Shown: piece by piece, positions 5,646-6,108 of the stretch
How the letters are laid out: every line of letters starts with the position of its first letter
How positions within the stretch are numbered: position 1 is the stretch's first letter
Assembly: GCA_030589715.1 (NCBI GenBank)
Contig: JAUUVE010000142.1
Span: forward strand, 1 to 6,108
Direction: 5' to 3'
From: Desulfobacteraceae bacterium
Lineage (GTDB): Bacteria > Desulfobacterota > DSM-4660 > Desulfatiglandales > Desulfatiglandaceae
Length of the DNA stretch: 6,108 nt
Notes under the pieces: model-generated
The model's database searches: none
The model's input: the letters and a program-made list of their open reading frames with translations, nothing else
Told to the model about the DNA's origin: nothing
Translations under genes and position numbers: made by a program

Positions 5646-6108
5646 ATGAAACCTGTGCTGGGCCTCATTGTGGCACTTCCGTCCGAGGCCCGTTTCTTGA
5701 TGGGGTTGGGCCCCTGGGAGCGAGTGGGAGGACGTATATTTCGGCGTTCTCGCCTCCGGGACGGCACGGATCTCCTCTGCGTACGTTCAGGCATAGGGAG
5801 CAAAAACGCCCTTTCGGCTGCAAGATGGTTAGTAAACGAAGGCGTTGCTGCCCTGGCGGTCCTGGGCGTCTCAGGGGGGCTGGACCCTGTATTGAAATCA
5901 GGGGATCTGATTGTCGGCCGGAAGGTCCTTGAAGAAAGTGCCAAAGGGAGCAACTGCGTCTGGGAGGGGAATTCCAAGTTGGTTGAATCGGCTTACGTAG
6001 CCCTTGTGGCGGGAGGCGTTCCCTCCCATATGGGCACAGTCACCACTGTGCAAAGGGCGGTTCTGAGCACGGAGAGGAAAAAATCAATCTATAGGCAAAC
6101 CCATGCCT
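5646..6108 (+). CDS. hpnG: Hopanoid-associated phosphorylase HpnG, N-terminal part
   Basis: The gene is cut by the right window edge after 154 codons, with no stop. The start is the ATG three bases after the shc stop. There is no clear Shine-Dalgarno, so translation is probably coupled to shc. The fold is that of the nucleoside phosphorylase / MTA-SAH nucleosidase superfamily: LIVALPSEAR (7-16), a glycine-rich RSGIGSKNA segment (47-55) where phosphate or ribose is bound, LGVSGGLDP (73-81), SGDLIV (85-90) and MGTVTTV (129-135). The family's VDMES-type ribose-binding motif would lie just beyond the window end. HpnG acts after the radical-SAM enzyme HpnH: it removes adenine from adenosylhopane, giving a ribosyl/phosphoribosyl hopane on the way to bacteriohopanetetrol. 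The position next to shc is the main reason to prefer HpnG over a general nucleosidase. HpnH would be expected nearby but is not in the window. Confidence 0.88.
   Translation, partial: MKPVLGLIVALPSEARFLMGLGPWERVGGRIFRRSRLRDGTDLLCVRSGIGSKNALSAARWLVNEGVAALAVLGVSGGLDPVLKSGDLIVGRKVLEESAKGSNCVWEGNSKLVESAYVALVAGGVPSHMGTVTTVQRAVLSTERKKSIYRQTHA

Noticed and set aside
5525..5977. Minus-strand open frame of 150 codons
   Set aside because: It lies antisense across the shc end and the hpnG start, both of which are recognised families on the plus strand. Its translation is low-complexity Arg/Pro/Ser without motifs.

Overview
The window looks like a piece of a Desulfobacterota (deltaproteobacterial) or similar anaerobe chromosome. 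This is inferred from the gene families: an old-yellow-enzyme-type enoate/dienoyl-CoA reductase, an acyl-CoA synthetase, and a squalene-hopene cyclase followed by a hopanoid phosphorylase. The style of the intergenic repeats also fits. No marker gene fixes the taxon. All five genes lie on the + strand.

Layout: (1) 1-1137 is the C-terminal part of a flavin/Fe-S oxidoreductase whose N-terminus lies before the window. (2) 1130-1285 is a small non-coding insertion that I read as a MITE-like element: 140 bp with imperfect terminal inverted repeats, flanked by an exact 8-bp direct repeat (CTATCTAG). Inside it are a 13-bp perfect hairpin, a run of 7-bp repeats and a second hairpin. (3) 1338-2879 is an AMP-forming acyl-CoA synthetase with a strong Shine-Dalgarno. 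(4) 3022-3372 encodes a small, very lysine-rich protein of unknown function. (5) 3373-3581 is an AT-rich leader that may hold a promoter. (6) 3582-5642 is squalene-hopene cyclase (shc/hpnF). (7) 5646 to the window end is the start of hpnG, separated from shc by only three bases.

How the genes work together: the last two genes are a recognisable hopanoid module. Shc cyclises squalene to the hopane skeleton without oxygen. HpnG belongs to the nucleoside phosphorylase-like family that acts on adenosylhopane on the way to extended hopanoids. The first two enzymes form a separate acyl-CoA-type pair, a CoA ligase and an enoyl/dienoyl reductase. If the insertion is removed, they lie only 52 nt apart, which suggests an ancestral operon. 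The lysine-rich protein sits between the two modules and its link to either is unknown.

Most interesting points: the MITE-like element with its duplicated target exactly at the stop codon of the upstream gene; the Trp-to-Ser change in the last QW motif of the cyclase; and the unassigned Lys-rich protein next to the hopanoid genes. I found no evidence of an entirely new enzymatic or defence system here.
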